Shown here: positions 10,839-20,947 of the stretch, one piece after another
Layout of the letters: each line of letters opens with the position of its first letter
Position numbering within the stretch: position 1 is the first letter of the stretch
Assembly (NCBI GenBank): GCA_037157565.1
Contig: JAZHRO010000046.1
Location: 18,264,501-18,328,500, forward strand
Length of the DNA: 64,000 bases
Origin: Thalassia testudinum
Lineage: Eukaryota > Streptophyta > Magnoliopsida > Alismatales > Hydrocharitaceae
Direction: 5' to 3'
Translations under genes and position numbers: made by a program
Notes under the pieces: model-generated
Database searches by the model: none
What the model saw: the letters and a program-made list of their open reading frames with translations, nothing else
What the model was told of the DNA's origin: nothing

Positions 10839-12631
10839 TGATGTAAACACATTTACACTACTTAAGATGTCTATTTATGCATGTTCGTAAGTATAGGATT
10901 GCATTTCACGATATAAATATTGCATAACATGCATCATCTTTCATGTAGAGTAATTTGAATAAAATGGAGGTTAATTGTCTCCTTTTATGTGCTTCGACAG
11001 GGCAAACTTTTTATCAGGGCCTCGGATCGAAGATCTAACCGTACAGATGTGATCAAGGCAACGATTGGAGTACAACGACTCCAAGATCGCCCTAACCAGG
11101 CATCTGTAGCATCTGATGTGATCGAGTAACCCTAGATGATCAAGGGCCAAGATGGTGTAAATCCACACTTCAAACGACAAATCCGACCACACAGATGGAT
11201 TTGGATCGACGATTGCAGCCTAACGACGCAAAAATCAAGTCAATCTGACACCTGTGGCACCATCTACAACATCCAGAAGATGGATGGCCAAGATGGCACC
11301 ACGTGGTGCCATCTCAGCCGTCCAACCGACCCCCAGCACCTCCGCGCCTTCTCTTCTTCAATCAGAGCGCCGCTTCTCCGCCGTTGGATCAAGATCCAAC
11401 GGCTGTGGATGCAGCACCCTGAATTCATCCGCGTGACCATCCATGCTCCACAGCGTAGTGGGCAAGGGAGTTATCGCGAACAACGGATGGGAGTTCGAGC
11501 CGCAGCGATCAAGCGAAGGGCGCGGGCGAGCGGGCGTGGGCGAGCGTCAGATCAAGATCGAGCGGCCATCCGCGCTCAATAGCGTCAACGCGCTATTGCT
11601 TGCGTGGCATAACGAGGCATCACACGCGTTGGGACAGGCATGTAGTGAGGCGGGCGAAGGCCCGATCTAGGCCATCCGATCTAGCGATCGGGCAGTTGCA
11701 GACGGCTGAACGTGCTGCGAGCGTTAGGTGCAAGCAGACGAGTAGGGGCGTATGTCCAACACCCACTACGCCCACATTGGGGCATTAGCAACAGTTTTAT
11801 CTGTTACTAAAGATCCCTTATTTAATGTTATAAAGATGTAATGACTAATTTTCCCCCACTCCTTGCAACTATAAAAGGAGACCCCTTCCACATGAAATTC
11901 TCATCCCTTCCTTCTCTTCTCTACCTCTCTAAAGCTCAAGAGAAGCTTGTCCCACACCCAGGATGCTTCTCGCGAGATAAAGTCCAATTTTCATCCCCCT
12001 TCGGAAGTGGATCCCGCTATGACGATGACGTGCTGCCTCGTTCTCGTTCTTCTGCTTCGTCCTCGTTTGTCCTGCTTCGTCCTCCTTCATCCAGGCGTCG
12101 TCCCATCCGGCTCGTCCTCCAAGAGACCGTCGAGGAGGATATCTCTCTCCCTATTCTTTTTACTACTTTCTAGTATTGATTTACTGCTTTCTAAAGTAGT
12201 TCTGCTCGTCCTCCAAGCGACCGTCAAGGAGGATATTTCTCCCTCTATTCTTTTAATGCTTTCTAGAGTAGATTTATTGCTTTCTAGTGTAATCATTTTC
12301 CTGCTTTCTATTGTAATGAACAATCATTCTAATGATGAAATTCTATGTTCATTCTACATCTCATTTTGATTTCTCCTTGTAATATTCTCTCTCTCTTACT
12401 CTCTCTCTTCTATTTATTTTAAATAGTTTGATAGTTTTAAATTGAATTGCTTCATGACAAATAAAAACAAACACGTAGTTTTTAAATCAAATGTCCGCCT
12501 CCCTGTGTTCGACCAGGAATTTCAATTTCGATATAAATTTTATTTGTTGAACACGAGTTCTTCACTTTTAAACTACAACGACGAGTTTTTCAAAATCGAA
12601 CACGTTAGCGTAGCAATTCGTACGTTCAACA
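10839..12631 (+). repeat. Family B 5' LTR
   Basis: 1793 bp from TGATGTAAACACATTTACAC to TTCAACA. Contains a TATA box (11870), a CT-rich leader, an internal ~95 bp tandem duplication (about 12110-12205 and 12206-12300) that repeats a TCCTCC/GGAGGA hairpin, a CTCTCT run, and the CCTGTGTTCGACCAGGAATT box near the end. It is matched along its length by the 3' LTR at 20948. Confidence 0.93.
11870..11877 (+). promoter_or_regulatory. TATA box of B 5' LTR
   Basis: TATAAAAG in the context CAACTATAAAAGGAGACCCC, about 1.03 kb into the LTR; conserved at 21966-21973 in the 3' LTR and at the corresponding place in B-type LTRs at 40733 and 47863. Confidence 0.7.
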
Positions 12632-12634
12632 TTT

Positions 12635-12652
12635 CGGCGCCGTTGCCGGGGA
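12635..12652 (+). promoter_or_regulatory. Primer-binding site, tRNA-Asp type (family B)
   Basis: CGGCGCCGTTGCCGGGGA lies three bases after the LTR end. It matches the complement of the plant tRNA-Asp 3' end except for the first base. Confidence 0.9.
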
Positions 12653-13969
12653 GGCAACGATTTCCAATCTTCTTTTCACATTTCTTGCACTTTTTTATTT
12701 TCTAACTTGCTTTTTCTTGTGTCTATTGTTTTGCAGAGACCTCCATCAGGGAATCATCAAGTGGTAGACTAGAGTAAAGTGCAATTGAAGACAACTCTAA
12801 GTGCTCCCCATTCTTCCACCCTCCATAGATTTGATTCGCCACATTAAATCCAAATTCCAATTAACCTAGGTGTTTGCATAAATCCAAGGAATAGTTGGTT
12901 GTTTGGATTCTCACTCACATTCATTCCACCCGCATGTATAAAAAAAAAAAAAATAACAAAAAGATAATCTCGTGGGGCAAATTTTCAACAAGCACACAAC
13001 ATACACCCACATTCAAGGCACTTAATCAAATTTATTTGTTTCTACTCAACCGGGTTTTGATCTGTGGAACTGGTACACACACAAAGCAACACATAAAAGA
13101 GTAGAAATCATTCTTGGTTAACCATCTTTGAGTGCCTAACTTAGTGGTGCATTTGTGGCCAATTGTTTGAGTTGTTTTGGCCGCACCACTCTATTTAAAA
13201 TCAACTCATCAAGTAGCTCCTCCTTAGGGTTTTCAATATAGGTCTATTCCAGGCACTCCACTTTCTTTCTGGTTTTAAAAGAAAACAATCTTCACCCGTG
13301 TTTTATAACTTGGTTTGCCTAGAAACTTGATTGCAATCCACCTAATTTGAATCCCTAAAAGCTACTTAAGCAAGATTTGAACATTAAAATTCATGCATCA
13401 CAAATAATCTTGCTTGAAAACCATGGTTGTGCACACACTTACACAAATCTCAATCAATCATTAAGGGCACAACCCATTTTAAGGGCCCATCACATTCCAT
13501 AAGCACCACAATCCTAGGCCTTAATAAAATTGAGTAGACGTTGGCCTTAAGGTCTGATTCGCTCTTCAGGACCTAGTCTAAGATTCTTTTTGATTAACCT
13601 ACTTGTATTGATTAATCTGATGTCTAGCTAGGGGAGTAGCATCAAACAACTGCGGCTGGGGGGTACACTAGGAATCGGAGGTGAAAGCCGAAGGAAGAAC
13701 TTTCTCCCCAGTCCCACCTAACTGGTTGGATTAAACAAATGTAAGTAGAGTAAATCATTTACAATCTTAAGGCAGATTTTGGGAGTTAGTAGATCCTTAG
13801 GCTACCCCACTTGAGGACATCCTTGTTTTGTTGTGTTGTAGGGTCCCTATCCCCAGTCCTTCCAACCTTCTCCTAGTTTATGCTGGGTAGACGGTCATTG
13901 AATCCCCGATTGAAAGGACCATTAGAATATTCTAGGAGGTGCAAGTTGGATTTTGGTCAATTTGATCCC
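12653..13969 (+). other. Family B leader
   Basis: 1.3 kb of noncoding sequence between PBS and gag. It contains an A-run at about 12938-12950 and a segment around 13620-13690 (CATCAAACAACTGCGGCTGGGGGG) that resembles the part of the A leader carrying the dimerization-like hairpin. Short frames are interrupted and have no conserved counterpart. Confidence 0.7.
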
Positions 13970-15646
13970 ATGGCTGAACAACAGCCTCCTCTACTTGAAA
14001 ATTCACAGGAAGAATTTTGAAGGCAGCTAGAACAAATGCAGAGAATGCAGGAATGGTTCCAGAGAATGCAGGGTGCTCAGCCCTTGAAAGATTTTTATGA
14101 TCCTTCAAATTATGGGGAACGTCCCGACGTCCAAATTCCAGCCGGTGACATAGAAATCAAGTCCCAGGTGTTAAGCCTGATTAAACATTATCATGGGCTT
14201 GGCTCCGAAGATCCGTTTCAGCACGTGAAGGACTTGACCACTTTGATTCAGACCACCAAGGCACGAAATGTAAACGAGGAGAAAATGATCATGAGGCTCT
14301 TCCCCCACTCTCTTAGGGATAAGGCCGCGCATTGCTATAGGACAATAGGAAGACCAATTACAACTTGGAATGAGTTGAAATCGACCTTTCTGAAGAAATT
14401 CTTCCCAATTGGACGTACCAATGCTTTGAGACGGGCAATCACTACCTTTACCCAGCGGTCGGGGGAGCAGTTTCATGTGGCCTAGGAGTGATTCCAGGAC
14501 TTATTGCAGAGGTGTCCACACCACGAGGTGCCAAAATGGCAACTCATGTAGATCTTCTATCATGGGTTGACTGAGCAACTCAGAAATCATGTGGATGCTT
14601 CTTGCGGAGGCAATTTCCTCAATAAAGATGCAGATAGTGCACATGATTTATTTGAGGAAATGAGTGAGAATTCAATTAATCATGCCTCCATGGATATTTT
14701 TAACCGGTCCCAGCAACCCAGATCAATTGTCAATGAAGTCCATGACTCTCATTCATTTGATATGGAATTGATTTGTAACAAACTTGATAAGGTGGACTTG
14801 GTTGCTAAAAGAATGGAAGAGTGGATGGCTGGCAATTCTATGAACAACTCTCAATCCACTCAATCCCAAAATTTGGGATTCCGTTCCTCACAAGCTCCTT
14901 CTGGACGGGAGTTCGTGAATCAACTCGATGTGGCTCAACCTATGAGTCATCATTTTTCAGAACCCCATGGGCTCCAAATTGGGGCCTTTGATCACAGTTT
15001 TTCTGATCCTTCCCTTTCTTTTTCGCCATCCTCACCCTATGAGGATGTCTATGCTGTACAAGAGATTGTTAGATCCAACCGCTACTTGAATGCCTATAAT
15101 CCAGGTTGGAGAAACCACCCTAACTTCTCTTGGATAAATTCAGGGCAACAGACCCAATTCCGACCCGGCAACTATGCTCCGCAACAACCAATGGGTCAGG
15201 GTCAAGTATATACTCAGTTGCCTTCGAATCAGGTCAATCAGCTAGCTTGGAATGCCCGTCAACCCTCAGGGCAGGCTGATTTGAACCATCAAATGGTAGA
15301 GATGTAAGGATTCGTGCTCCAGCTCATGCAGCAAATGAAAAACTCACTGGACAACTTGCAATCCGGGCTTATTACTAACTCTCGCCAACCCAGATCTCTA
15401 CCATCCCAACCCATACCCAACCCGCGAAACATTATGAATTCAGGTAATCAAGCCCATGGGTATGGAAATCAGAGGGACCCACATGCACATGCTCAGGTGG
15501 TTGAGCAGGATTCCTCGTCCTCCTCTTCCTCTTCTGCAAATCAACAATTCAGGGTTAATCAAGCCCCTCCAATCTTTCCTAACCCTCCCCAAGACCCAAA
15601 TTCTTATGCATCTGTAAATTCTATCACTTTGAGGAGTGGTAAGTAG
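13970..15646 (+). pseudogene. gag: gag of family B
   Basis: The structural protein that would form the virus-like particle. The ATG at 13970 begins MAEQQPPLLENSQEEF. The capsid-like core follows (about 14078-14460), with PLKDFYDPSNYGERP, the DPFQHVKDL helix region and TWNELKSTFLKKFFP. Then come CGGNFLNKDADSAHDLFEEMSE (about 14600), a Gln/Asn/Pro-rich stretch and ITLRSGK at the end (about 15624-15643), which marks the Gag-protease border in this clade. I see no CCHC zinc knuckle. In-frame stops at 14018 (TGA), 14483 (TAG), 14489 (TGA), 14549 (TAG), 15305 (TAA) and 15644 (TAG) make it a pseudogene, yet the frame is held throughout. Confidence 0.9.
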
Positions 15647-16415
15647 ACTCAGGATCCACAACCAAAATATTCTGATCTTTTGAATCCTGGAGAACCTAAG
15701 GAGAGAGAGGAGAATTCTAGAGGAGAAATCAAGGCTCAGGAACTTGATTCCAAAGATCAGACTCATGTTCCTTTTCCTGAAGCCTTGATCAAATCAAAGA
15801 AGATGTCTGTTGATAGCAATGAGGAGCTTCTGAATCTATTTAAGAATGTTGAGATCAATATCCTGCTTCTCGATGCCATCAAGCATACCGGCTTACACAA
15901 GATTTTTAAAGGAATTATGTACACAAAAGAATAAGTCAAGAGAATGTATTTCGAGGAAGGTGGTACTCTCCGAGCAGGCTATTTCTGTCATCCTGCACTA
16001 CCTCCCTCAGAAAAAGAGAGATCCTGGTGCTCCATTGACTTCTTGCATTATCGGAGGTTACACATTTGATAGAGCACTTTTGGATCTGGGTGCATCCATC
16101 AACCTAATTTCGAGTTCTCTTTACGAGAAGTTTGGGTTAGGTGAACTTCGGCCAACTTCAGTAACGCTATAGTTAGCAGACCGCTCGGTCACAAACCCGC
16201 GAGGCATTATTGAAGATGTTATAGTTAAGGTCAAGGATTTCTATTTTCCTGTAGATTTCATTGTCCTTGACATGGATGTACCTAGTAATTTGAGGAACAC
16301 GCCCATCATTCTGGGGCGTCCATTCCTGGCTACCGCTAAGGCCAACATTAATTGTGAAAGTGGTAGCATGGAAATCACCTTTGGGGATCAACGAATGAAA
16401 TTAGATATTTTTTAG
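15647..16415 (+). pseudogene. pro: Aspartic protease domain of family B
   Basis: Would cleave the polyprotein. After a charged linker comes NEELLNLFKNVEINI.LLDAIK. The frame then shifts near 15890 and continues SIPAYTRFLKELCT. The active-site segment is ALLDLGASINLI (DLGAS at 16083-16097); this lineage has Leu where cellular aspartic proteases have Thr or Ser. PIILGRPFLATAKANIN follows (about 16300-16350). Stops at 16170 (directly after VTL) and 16413 interrupt it. The catalytic Asp is retained. Confidence 0.87.
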
Positions 16416-17750
16416 GCGATTAACAAATTTGAGGATTGTGGATTTATTGAAGAACTTGATGAGGATAATGAAAACATTGAAACTTGTTTGATGGTTTCTT
16501 CAATTGAAAGTTCCTCTTTGGATGATGAAATTGACCCGCAACCCTCTATGGCTGACCTGCCATCTTCAGAAGAGGTTATTGATTTTGTTCACTCACAACC
16601 TCTTCCTCTTGATGAATCTTCAGCACCTACCCTACCATCAATCATCAACCCGCCCCAGTTTGAATTGAAACCATTGCCCGAGAATTTGAAATATCAATTT
16701 TTAGGACCTCAGAATATGCTCCCTATGATTATCACTGCTAAATTGACAAAGGAGCAAGAGATTAAATTGATCAAGGTCCTAAAGGAACATAAGGGGGCAA
16801 TTGGTTGGACCATTCATGACCTCAGGGAGATCGAGCCATCTTACTATAATCGTAGAATATTCTTGGAAGATGGATCCCGTGCTTCTCGCTAGATGCAGAG
16901 GAGATTGAATCCAAATATGGGAGAAGTGGTCAAAAAGGAAATCATCAAGTGGCTCGATGCAGGAATTATTTATCCAATCTTTGATAGTCCCTGGGTAAGT
17001 CCCGTACAGATTGTTCCGAAGAAAATCGGGATTATCGTTGTGACTAACGAGAGAGGAGAATCTGTCACAACTTGTTCAGCTTCCTCTTGGAGGGTTTGTA
17101 CTGATTATAGGAAGCTGAACACAGCCACTAAAAAGGATCATTTTCCCCTGCCCTTCATCGATCAAATCTTGGAAAAATTAGCCGGGCAGAAGTACTGCAG
17201 TTTTCTTGATGGCTACTTGAGATATAACCAAGTTCCTATCCATCCCGAGGATCAGGAAAAAACTACTTTCGCCTGTCCCTATATAACCTTTGCTTTTCAT
17301 AGGATGCCTTTTGGGTTATGCAATGTACCTGCGACTTTTCAAAGGTGTATGCTAGCCATATTTTCTGATATGGTGGGAGAGTTTATGGAAGTCTTCATGG
17401 ATGATTTCTCTATTTTTGGAGAATCATTTGACTCTTGTTTCATTAATCTGGAAATGATTCTTAAGCGATGTATCAAAACACGATTGGTCCTTAGCTGGGA
17501 GAAGAGTCATTTCATGACCCAAGAAGGCATCGTTTTGGGTCATGTAATCTCTGAACGGGGAATTGAAGTGGATAAAGCTAAGGTTGATGCTATCGCTAAA
17601 CTTCCTCCTCCCACATCTGTTAAACAAATTCGATCGTTTCTTGGCCATGTGGGATTTTATCGAAGATTCATCAAGGATTTCTCAAAGGTTGCTCATCCTT
17701 TGAGCAATCTTCTTGCCAAAGAAACACCGTTTGTTTTTGACGAATCATGA
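16416..17750 (+). pseudogene. RT: Reverse transcriptase domain of family B
   Basis: Copies element RNA into DNA. The N-terminal connection (about 16488-16890) ends in AIGWTIHDLREIEPS, then a TAG at 16890. The RT domain has RRLNPNMGEVVKKEI, WVSPVQIVPKK, WRVCTDYRKLN, PFIDQILEKLAG, MPFGLCNVPATFQRCM and the catalytic FMDDFSIFG (FMDDF at 17394-17408). Both catalytic Asp residues are present. It runs on into the thumb, with GIVLGHVISERGIEVD, PPPTSVKQIRSFLGHVGFYR and FIKDFSKVAHPL. A one-base frameshift at about 17748 disconnects RNase H. The motif set is that of the Athila lineage. Confidence 0.93.
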
Positions 17751-18300
17751 CAAAAGCATTTGATTTCTTGAAAACGGCAGTCACCTGTGCTCCAGTTTTG
17801 CAACCACCAATTTGGACAGCCCCTTTTGAGATCATGACCGACGCTTCTGATTATGTGGTCGAGGCTGTCCTAGGTCAGAAAATTGATCGAAAGCCCTCTG
17901 TCTTCTACTACGCTAGTAAAACTCTGGATGAAGCCCAGAGAAATTACACTGTTACTGAAAAGGAATTACTAGTTGTAGTGTTTGCTTTGGAAAAATTCAG
18001 GGCTTATCTCTTAGGGTCTTATGTTATCATCTATACTGACCACTCAGCCTTGAGACATCTCTTGGCCAAAAAGGATGCTAAACCCCGGCTTATTCATTGG
18101 ATTCTTCTTCTTTAGGAATTTGATCTTGAAATCAAGGATAAAATCGGGGTACAAAATGTGGTAGCGGATCATTTGTCGAGACTCCTAGGTGATTCTTCTT
18201 GTCCGGACATTCCAATTGCTGACACTTTTCTGAACGAAACCATTCTTACAGTTTTAGGTGTCCACACCCCATGGTTTGCTGACATTGTTAACTATTTGGT
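17751..18300 (+). pseudogene. RH: RNase H domain of family B
   Basis: Degrades the RNA strand during reverse transcription. The domain has [15 protein letters not shown] (first catalytic Asp, about 17840), [23 protein letters not shown] (catalytic Glu) and [11 protein letters not shown] (second Asp, 18038-18040), ending in NVVADHLSRL. A TAG at 18113 sits after WILLL. The frame shifts again around 18300-18320, before integrase. Confidence 0.9.
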
Positions 18301-19557
18301 CGTTGTTCAAATCCCCAGGATTGGACCAAGCAACAATGGGATAGACTCAAATCTGAGGCCAAATACTTCTTCTGGGAGGACCCTAAACTATATCGCATCG
18401 ACTCTGATCAGATTATTCACCGATGTATACCGGAGAATGAATTCAATAGTATACTCGAGTTCTACCATGCATCTGGGTGTGGTGGACATTTCTTCAGGAA
18501 AAAGACAGCTGCAAAAATCTTGCAATCAGGCTTCTATTGGCTGTCTTTATTCAAGAATGCCCAGGATTTCTCAAGGTCATGTTCTCGATATCAGGCACTC
18601 GGGAGCATAACTAAGAGAGACATGATGCCCCTATACCCTATTCTCGCTGTTGAAATTTTTGATGTTTGGGACATCGATTTCATGGGATCCTTTTTCCCTT
18701 CATTTGGACATCAATACATTCCTATTGCTATTGATTATGTGTCCAAATGGATTGAGGCGATTCCCACCTGAACCAATGGCCACAAGGTGGTCATCAATTT
18801 TGTTAAGAAAAATATCTTCAGTAGGTTCGGGATTCAGAGGGTTATCATCAGTGATGGTGGCACTCATTTTACTAATGCCCAATTCCGTAATTTATTGGCC
18901 AAATATAGGGTTAATCACAGAATTTCCACACCTTACCATCCCCAGATGAATGGACAAGTCGAGATCTCCAATCGAGAGATCAAGAATATTCTGTAGAAAA
19001 TGGTTAGGCCTGATCGCAAAGATTGGACTCAAAAGCTTGAGGACACTCTTTGGGCCTATCGTACAGCGTATAAAATGCCCATCGGCATGTCTCCATTCCA
19101 TTTGGTGTATGGAAAGGCATGCCATCTACCCATAGAGATTGAACATAGGGCATTTTGGGCAATCAAATAATGCAATTTAGATCTGAATTTAGCTGGGAAG
19201 ACCAGGAAACTCCAACTATTTGAGTTGGAGGAGCTTAAAAATGATGCTTATGAGAATGCCAAGATCTACAAGGCTCGGACCAATGCTCTACATGATCAAC
19301 TGATTTCTCACAAGAGCTTTGAGCCAAACCAGAAGGTCTGGTTATTCGATTCTAAACTTAAGCTCTTTCCTGGCAAACTTAGATCTAAATGGAATGGCCC
19401 ATTCATAATTGACCAGATTTTTCCAAATGGAGCCATTCAGATTTCCGACCGAAAGACGGGTAACACATTTAAAGTCAATGGTCAACGTCTGAAGCTTGTT
19501 ATTGACCGTATTCTTCCAGAACCCATCTTAGACACAGTTGCTCTAGCCATTCTGTGA
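18301..19557 (+). pseudogene. IN: Integrase of family B
   Basis: Inserts the DNA copy into the host genome. The N-terminal zinc-binding region has FYHASGCGGHF (about 18460-18490), but the CxxC pair reads CSRY, with Tyr at 18589-18591 where the second Cys is expected. The catalytic core keeps Asp in DIDFMG (18676-18678), Asp in SDGGTHF (18853-18855) and Glu in [10 protein letters not shown] (18961-18963). The C-terminal part includes [26 protein letters not shown] and [13 protein letters not shown]. Stops lie at 18769, 18994 and 19168. No chromodomain is evident. Confidence 0.92.
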
Positions 19558-20927
19558 CTTCTTTGGCTGGACTTCGCCTAGCTGACGGCATTAAAATCAG
19601 TAGTTGTACAAATGACACAAGGCTGAAATGAGCTTCATTTTCAGGTGACATCTTTCATATTATATTCTTTCTTTCATGTCACCTTTTCAATGAGGACATT
19701 GCATCAGCTAGGCATGGGGGGTTGATTCATTTCTGAATCATTTAGTCATCTTTGTGAAATTCATGTAAATTATTTTTTTTTCTCTTCTCATTTATACATA
19801 AAAAAAATCAAATTAGGAACGATTAGTTGGACATTAGGACTTTTCAATCCTAAGAAATTTTACATTAGGATCTGAACACAAAGACCCTTCAGGTCTTTGG
19901 ACTTAATTAGCCCATGTATCCACTAAAATGTGGATTTGTCTTTCGAGTCCTCGCCATCTTAATTCTATCGTAATTGGAATAAATAAGTTTGGGTGATAAG
20001 TACACGACTTATCAACCCACCCTCTGATTTGAGGGAATTTCTAAGTTTTAAGCAACTACACACTTTCTTTGCACTGATTCATTGTTTGGCAATTCTAACG
20101 GAAATTGGGTAGCTAATGAACCTTCTTGGGTGATATAGCTAGCAAGTTATCGTGGGTAATAGCCCATAGGTAGGTTGTCCAGAGCCCAGTCATTGGACCT
20201 TTCTATTTATGCTGCCTTTAGGTAAATCTTAGAACAGGGAAGCCACCTACTTAAAAAAAAAAAAAATCAAAAAGAAAAGGAGCAAAGAAAAAAAGAAATA
20301 AGCCGCACTTCACCGCACGAGTATGGCTGGCAAGTTGTCCGTGGTAACAGCTCATCGACCGGTTGCCCATAACCCAGCTCAGTAAATGCACTAAAAAATC
20401 CCAAAACACTTAGGAAGAAGTAGAGAAGTAGAATAAATCAGGGAGATATACACTGGATTCACCTTTGTGTTGACCCTATAAAAAATAAAAGTAGGGAGAA
20501 AGCTATCGGTTGTAAAGATACACCTTTAGGCAGAATTCTTTTTAGGTCACCTAGAGGCGTAGAAATCCAAAGTCCGATTTAATTGCTGGTCAACGAGTCT
20601 ATCACATTCATAATAACATGCTTAAAACTTAGGGTTCTCATCAAATCTTGGGTGAGTTGAATGGCCATAGAAAGCCACTCTTAAACCCTAAAATTTGAAA
20701 ATCCAAAAAAAAAAATTAGACAAGAGGAAAAAGAGAAAAAGAAATTTTTCTTTGAATAAGGCAAGGGCTTGAGGCGGTCTGCATTTTGGCAGATACTCGG
20801 GCACTGTTGTGTCTTTGAAAGTTCAGATCCTATGTAGACAATTTCTTTATGATTGAAAATAACTCATGCCCAAATAATCCAACCTAATTCTTTTATAAGT
20901 AGCATATAGTTTTTGCTAGGGACTAGC
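19558..20927 (+). other. Family B 3' noncoding region, no env-like gene
   Basis: Athila elements often carry a third, env-like ORF here; this one has no frame of useful length. It contains a first PPT-like motif (GGCATGGGGGGT, 19711-19722) and two imperfect ~60 bp direct repeats (about 20135-20200 and 20323-20392). The repeats share GCTRGCAAGTTRTC, a GTGGTAA-type core and GCCCAG or ACCCAG ends. A-rich runs occur at 20250-20300 and 20700-20760. Confidence 0.75.
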
Positions 20928-20947
20928 AAAAGATAGGCATTGGGGTA
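20928..20947 (+). promoter_or_regulatory. Polypurine tract of family B
   Basis: AAAAGATAGGCATTGGGGTA abuts the 3' LTR. It closely resembles the A tract AAAAGATAAGCATGGGGGTG. Confidence 0.85.

Noticed and set aside
16890..16892. Stop between protease and RT of element B as a programmed recoding site
   Set aside because: The frame is otherwise the same from gag to RT and the stop is one of 13 scattered breaks; decay explains it.
19558..20927. env-like third ORF of element B
   Set aside because: No frame longer than a few dozen codons, no transmembrane or signal-like segment.
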